From Fimbriimonadales bacterium (lineage in GTDB: Bacteria > Armatimonadota > Fimbriimonadia > Fimbriimonadales > GBS-DC), in NCBI GenBank assembly GCA_025060055.1, contig JANXCK010000066.1, positions 1 to 6,714 of the forward strand: 6,714 nucleotides of DNA. The letters are read 5' to 3'. Both the position numbers and the translations under genes were made by a program. A model generated the notes under the pieces. The model saw only the letters and a list, made by a program, of their open reading frames with translations, made no database searches and was not told the DNA's origin. Of this stretch, positions 4,901-6,714 are shown one piece after another (position 1 is the first letter of the stretch; the number at the start of each line of letters is the position of its first letter).

Positions 4901-6010
4901 TGGCTTGCCGTTCGTGGCGATGCTAATGTTTTCTTCGCCGGGCATAATCCGCACCATACACCCGCCTTCTGCCAGCTGTGTGAGTTCTACGCCCGTTTTC
5001 ACGAGTTGCGGCACAAGCCACAGCAGCGTGCGCAGGTGGCTGGTCGCGCGGTGAGTCGTCCACGCGCTGGAACCGTCGGCAAACAGCGCGGGCAAAATCA
5101 GCTGGTCGGACAGGAAGTAGTCTACGGCAGTGCGGGTCTTTGCCCACGCCGTGAACTCGTTCCACGCCTCCTCGACAACCTGTTCGACGGCGACGCCGCG
5201 GCGTCCTAAGCGGATGAACCCGGCGTAGCCCTGCTCGGCTTCTGCTGTGAGCGTGACCGACAGTCCAAACCCGCGCGAGGGCAACACACGATGCACAAAC
5301 TCAGGCTGCAAACCCATCAGTCCGATGAGGGTCTCGGCAGCTTGGTCGCCGCGGCGCAAAATCGTTTCGGGCAGGTTGGACAGCGTGAAGATGAGGCGGA
5401 TGCGCTTGAGCCGTCCGCGCTCGCGCCAGTCGATGGGCTTGAGGGGCAGTTGTGCGGGTTCGACATACAGCACGGCGCGCCCACCCCCGCGCGGATAGAA
5501 CCCCGCCTCTAAGGTCTCTACGCGCGCCTCCACACCAAAATGGCGCAACGCAGGCAGATAGACATACTCCACATAGTCGGTGCCAGGGCTCCAGCCGACA
5601 TGCGTGCCCCCTAAAAGCGTGATTTTCGCCGATTGCCCTTTGAGCGCGAGGGGCAACAGCACTGTCTGCGCGACCAGCATAATCGCGCCTGCGGAACCTT
5701 GCCCTGAGATGTCCTCAATGTCAAACAGGAACTCGCCGCCCACGACCTCGCCTGGCTCGAATCGAAGCTCGGTGGAGCCTACCATCGCGCCTTCCACACG
5801 GGCGTTGCTAATCGTCGCTGCTGCATGGATGGCAGTCAGATGCTGGGGCTGCAAGCCCGGATTGGGACGCTTCACACGCAAGTTGTAAAACTCAACGGGC
5901 TGACCTGTAATCATCGAGAGGGCTAATGCTGTCCGCAATATCTGCCCGCCACCTTCACCATACGAGCCATCAATCTTGATGTAGTCCCCTACATTTGAGC
6001 GCGTAATCAT
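4862..6010 (-). CDS. rtcA: RNA 3'-terminal phosphate cyclase
   Basis: ATP-dependent enzyme that converts an RNA 3'-phosphate to a 2',3'-cyclic phosphate through an adenylylated histidine. The 382 residues show IDGSYGEGGGQILRTALALS (13-32), the R-x-x-R-P-N-P-G-L-Q-x-Q-H-L-T-A stretch (45-60), GGTHVGWSPGTDYVE (134-148), GFYPRGGG (170-177) and, near the end, H-R-A-T-S-H-L (320-326). By comparison with E. coli RtcA, His325 is the probable nucleophile. It is about 40 residues longer than E. coli RtcA (338), partly through a tail of some 27 residues after the last conserved strand. The final 12 residues are encoded within the archease 3' end on the other strand. The start at 6010 directly precedes the conserved domain. 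A longer in-frame reading to 6226 would overlap the divergent phosphatase gene and is rejected. TATAAT lies nine bases before the ATG, so the leader is only a few bases. No rtcB or rtcR is present in the window. Confidence 0.94.
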   Translation of the reverse strand: MITRSNVGDYIKIDGSYGEGGGQILRTALALSMITGQPVEFYNLRVKRPNPGLQPQHLTAIHAAATISNARVEGAMVGSTELRFEPGEVVGGEFLFDIEDISGQGSAGAIMLVAQTVLLPLALKGQSAKITLLGGTHVGWSPGTDYVEYVYLPALRHFGVEARVETLEAGFYPRGGGRAVLYVEPAQLPLKPIDWRERGRLKRIRLIFTLSNLPETILRRGDQAAETLIGLMGLQPEFVHRVLPSRGFGLSVTLTAEAEQGYAGFIRLGRRGVAVEQVVEEAWNEFTAWAKTRTAVDYFLSDQLILPALFADGSSAWTTHRATSHLRTLLWLVPQLVKTGVELTQLAEGGCMVRIMPGEENISIATNGKPSYIDEEAQSPEF

Positions 6011-6019
6011 CTTGACCTG

Positions 6020-6045
6020 ATTATACCCTACCTCTAAGGTACAAT
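6020..6045. promoter_or_regulatory. Divergent -10 elements between rtcA and the phosphatase gene
   Basis: Only 45 bases separate the two start codons. The minus strand carries perfect TATAAT (6025-6020), nine bases before the rtcA ATG. The plus strand carries TACAAT (6040-6045), ten bases before the phosphatase ATG, and also TATACC (6022-6027), the reverse reading of the rtcA -10. The 8-mer ATTATACC (6020-6027) is identical to 4434-4441 in the other divergent junction. No convincing -35 is visible. Confidence 0.45.
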
Positions 6046-6055
6046 CCCCTGCGTT

Positions 6056-6714
6056 ATGAGCATCCTGCTCAGCCGCGAGATGAGTTTTTATCAAAACCGC
6101 CTGCGCCAGCTGCATTTGCGCCTGCGTGACCATCTGTATCGGTACATGCGGGTTCAGAATCCTGCGGCGCTGGCGCAGGTCAGCCACGAGGCAGATGGCG
6201 ATACGCAGTACGCGCTGGACGCGCATTTGGAGACGCTGCTGATTGACCTATGTCGGGAGTGGGCGCGTGAGGCGCCGCTTGTGTTGATTGCAGAGGGCAT
6301 CGGCGAGGACGGCGGGTATCCCTTGCCAGAGGGCACGCCCGCGCGCGAGGCGGAGTTTGTGCTGATTGTAGACCCTGTGGATGGCACGCGCCCGTTGATG
6401 TATGACAAGCGCAGCGCGTGGCTGCTCAGCGCGATTGCGCCCAACTTCGGGCGCGAAACCACCTTAGAGCATGTGCTGCTGGCAATGCAGACCGAACTGC
6501 CCACCACGCGCCAATATCTGGCGTACCACTTATGGGCGGTGCGCGGGCACGGCGCACACGCCGAGCTGCACAACATGCTCACAGGCGAAATCCGTCCTGT
6601 GCCCCTCTCGCCCAGCCGCGCCGAGACACTCGAACACGGCTTCGCTTCGTTCGTCAAGCTGTTTCCAGAGGGCAAGCTCAAAATTGCCGAGCTGGAATCG
6701 GCGTTCTGGGCGCA
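6056..6714 (+). CDS. Inositol-monophosphatase-family phosphatase (5' part, runs off right edge)
   Basis: The open frame continues from the ATG at 6056 through 219 codons to the window edge, so the C-terminus is missing. It has the core of the Mg2+-dependent, Li+-sensitive phosphatase superfamily. There is an E-A-D-G-D-T-Q-Y-A-L-D segment (45-55), then L-V-L-I-A-E-G (75-81, in place of the usual E-E pair), then the signature D-P-V-D-G-T-R (106-112) followed by LMYDKRSAW (114-122). Asp106 and Asp109 are the expected metal ligands, with Glu80 in the place of the upstream glutamate. Family members act on inositol phosphates, fructose 1,6-bisphosphate, PAP or related small phosphates; the substrate here is unknown. 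The family's C-terminal W-D motif would lie outside the window. An in-frame stop at 6035 rules out a longer start; an ATG at codon 9 is a possible alternative. There is no Shine-Dalgarno site. It diverges from rtcA across 45 bases. Confidence 0.87.
   Translation, partial: MSILLSREMSFYQNRLRQLHLRLRDHLYRYMRVQNPAALAQVSHEADGDTQYALDAHLETLLIDLCREWAREAPLVLIAEGIGEDGGYPLPEGTPAREAEFVLIVDPVDGTRPLMYDKRSAWLLSAIAPNFGRETTLEHVLLAMQTELPTTRQYLAYHLWAVRGHGAHAELHNMLTGEIRPVPLSPSRAETLEHGFASFVKLFPEGKLKIAELESAFWA

Noticed and set aside
6011..6226. N-terminal extension of rtcA
   Set aside because: The added 72 residues do not resemble RtcA, and they overlap the divergent phosphatase gene, whose conserved motifs show that the DNA codes on the other strand.
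6154..6681. 175-codon minus-strand frame at the right end
   Set aside because: It is antisense to the IMPase-family motifs, Ser/Ala-rich, and without recognisable features.

Overview
The window looks like a stretch of a moderately GC-rich, didermal bacterium. A protein with a PEP-CTERM sorting tail and an apparent outer-membrane barrel both point to an outer envelope. The PEP-CTERM tail ending in RRRRK, the mix of genes, and the AAGAT-loop palindromes recall Armatimonadota or another Planctomycetota/Verrucomicrobiota-like environmental lineage. I recall this from general knowledge; nothing in the window proves it.

Layout, left to right. (1) 1-662, minus: the 5' part of a secreted, probably beta-barrel outer-membrane protein that runs off the left edge. 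(2) 663-874: intergenic DNA holding five short palindromes, three with the same 5-base loop. (3) 875-1285, minus: a small exported cysteine-rich protein of unknown function. (4) 1322-2530, plus: a 12-helix MFS transporter of the SLC45/GPH sugar-carrier type, divergent from the cysteine-rich gene. (5) 2551-2580: an intrinsic terminator on the minus strand. (6) 2615-3175, minus: a secreted PPC-domain, PEP-CTERM protein with a strong promoter at 3241-3270. (7) 3324-4358, minus: DAHP synthase (type I-beta), the first step of aromatic amino acid synthesis. (8) 4469-4900, plus: archease. (9) 4862-6010, minus: RNA 3'-terminal phosphate cyclase (RtcA), convergent with archease and overlapping it by 39 bases. 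(10) 6056-end, plus: the 5' part of an inositol-monophosphatase-family phosphatase, running off the right edge.

The genes do not form one pathway. The only functional pair is archease and RtcA, both tied to RNA-end chemistry (RtcA makes 2',3'-cyclic phosphate ends; archease activates the RtcB ligase that uses them). Here they are tail-to-tail and overlapping, not in an operon, and no rtcB is in the window. Several genes lack a Shine-Dalgarno sequence and instead have a TATAAT-like hexamer 6-10 bases before the start codon, which suggests leaderless or near-leaderless transcripts. The three divergent junctions are very short and carry -10-like sequences readable on both strands.

I see no tRNA, rRNA, transposase, CRISPR array or phage gene. 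I do not see a clear undescribed multi-gene system. The best leads are the palindrome cluster, the archease/rtcA overlap, the cysteine-rich exported protein and the compact two-way promoters.
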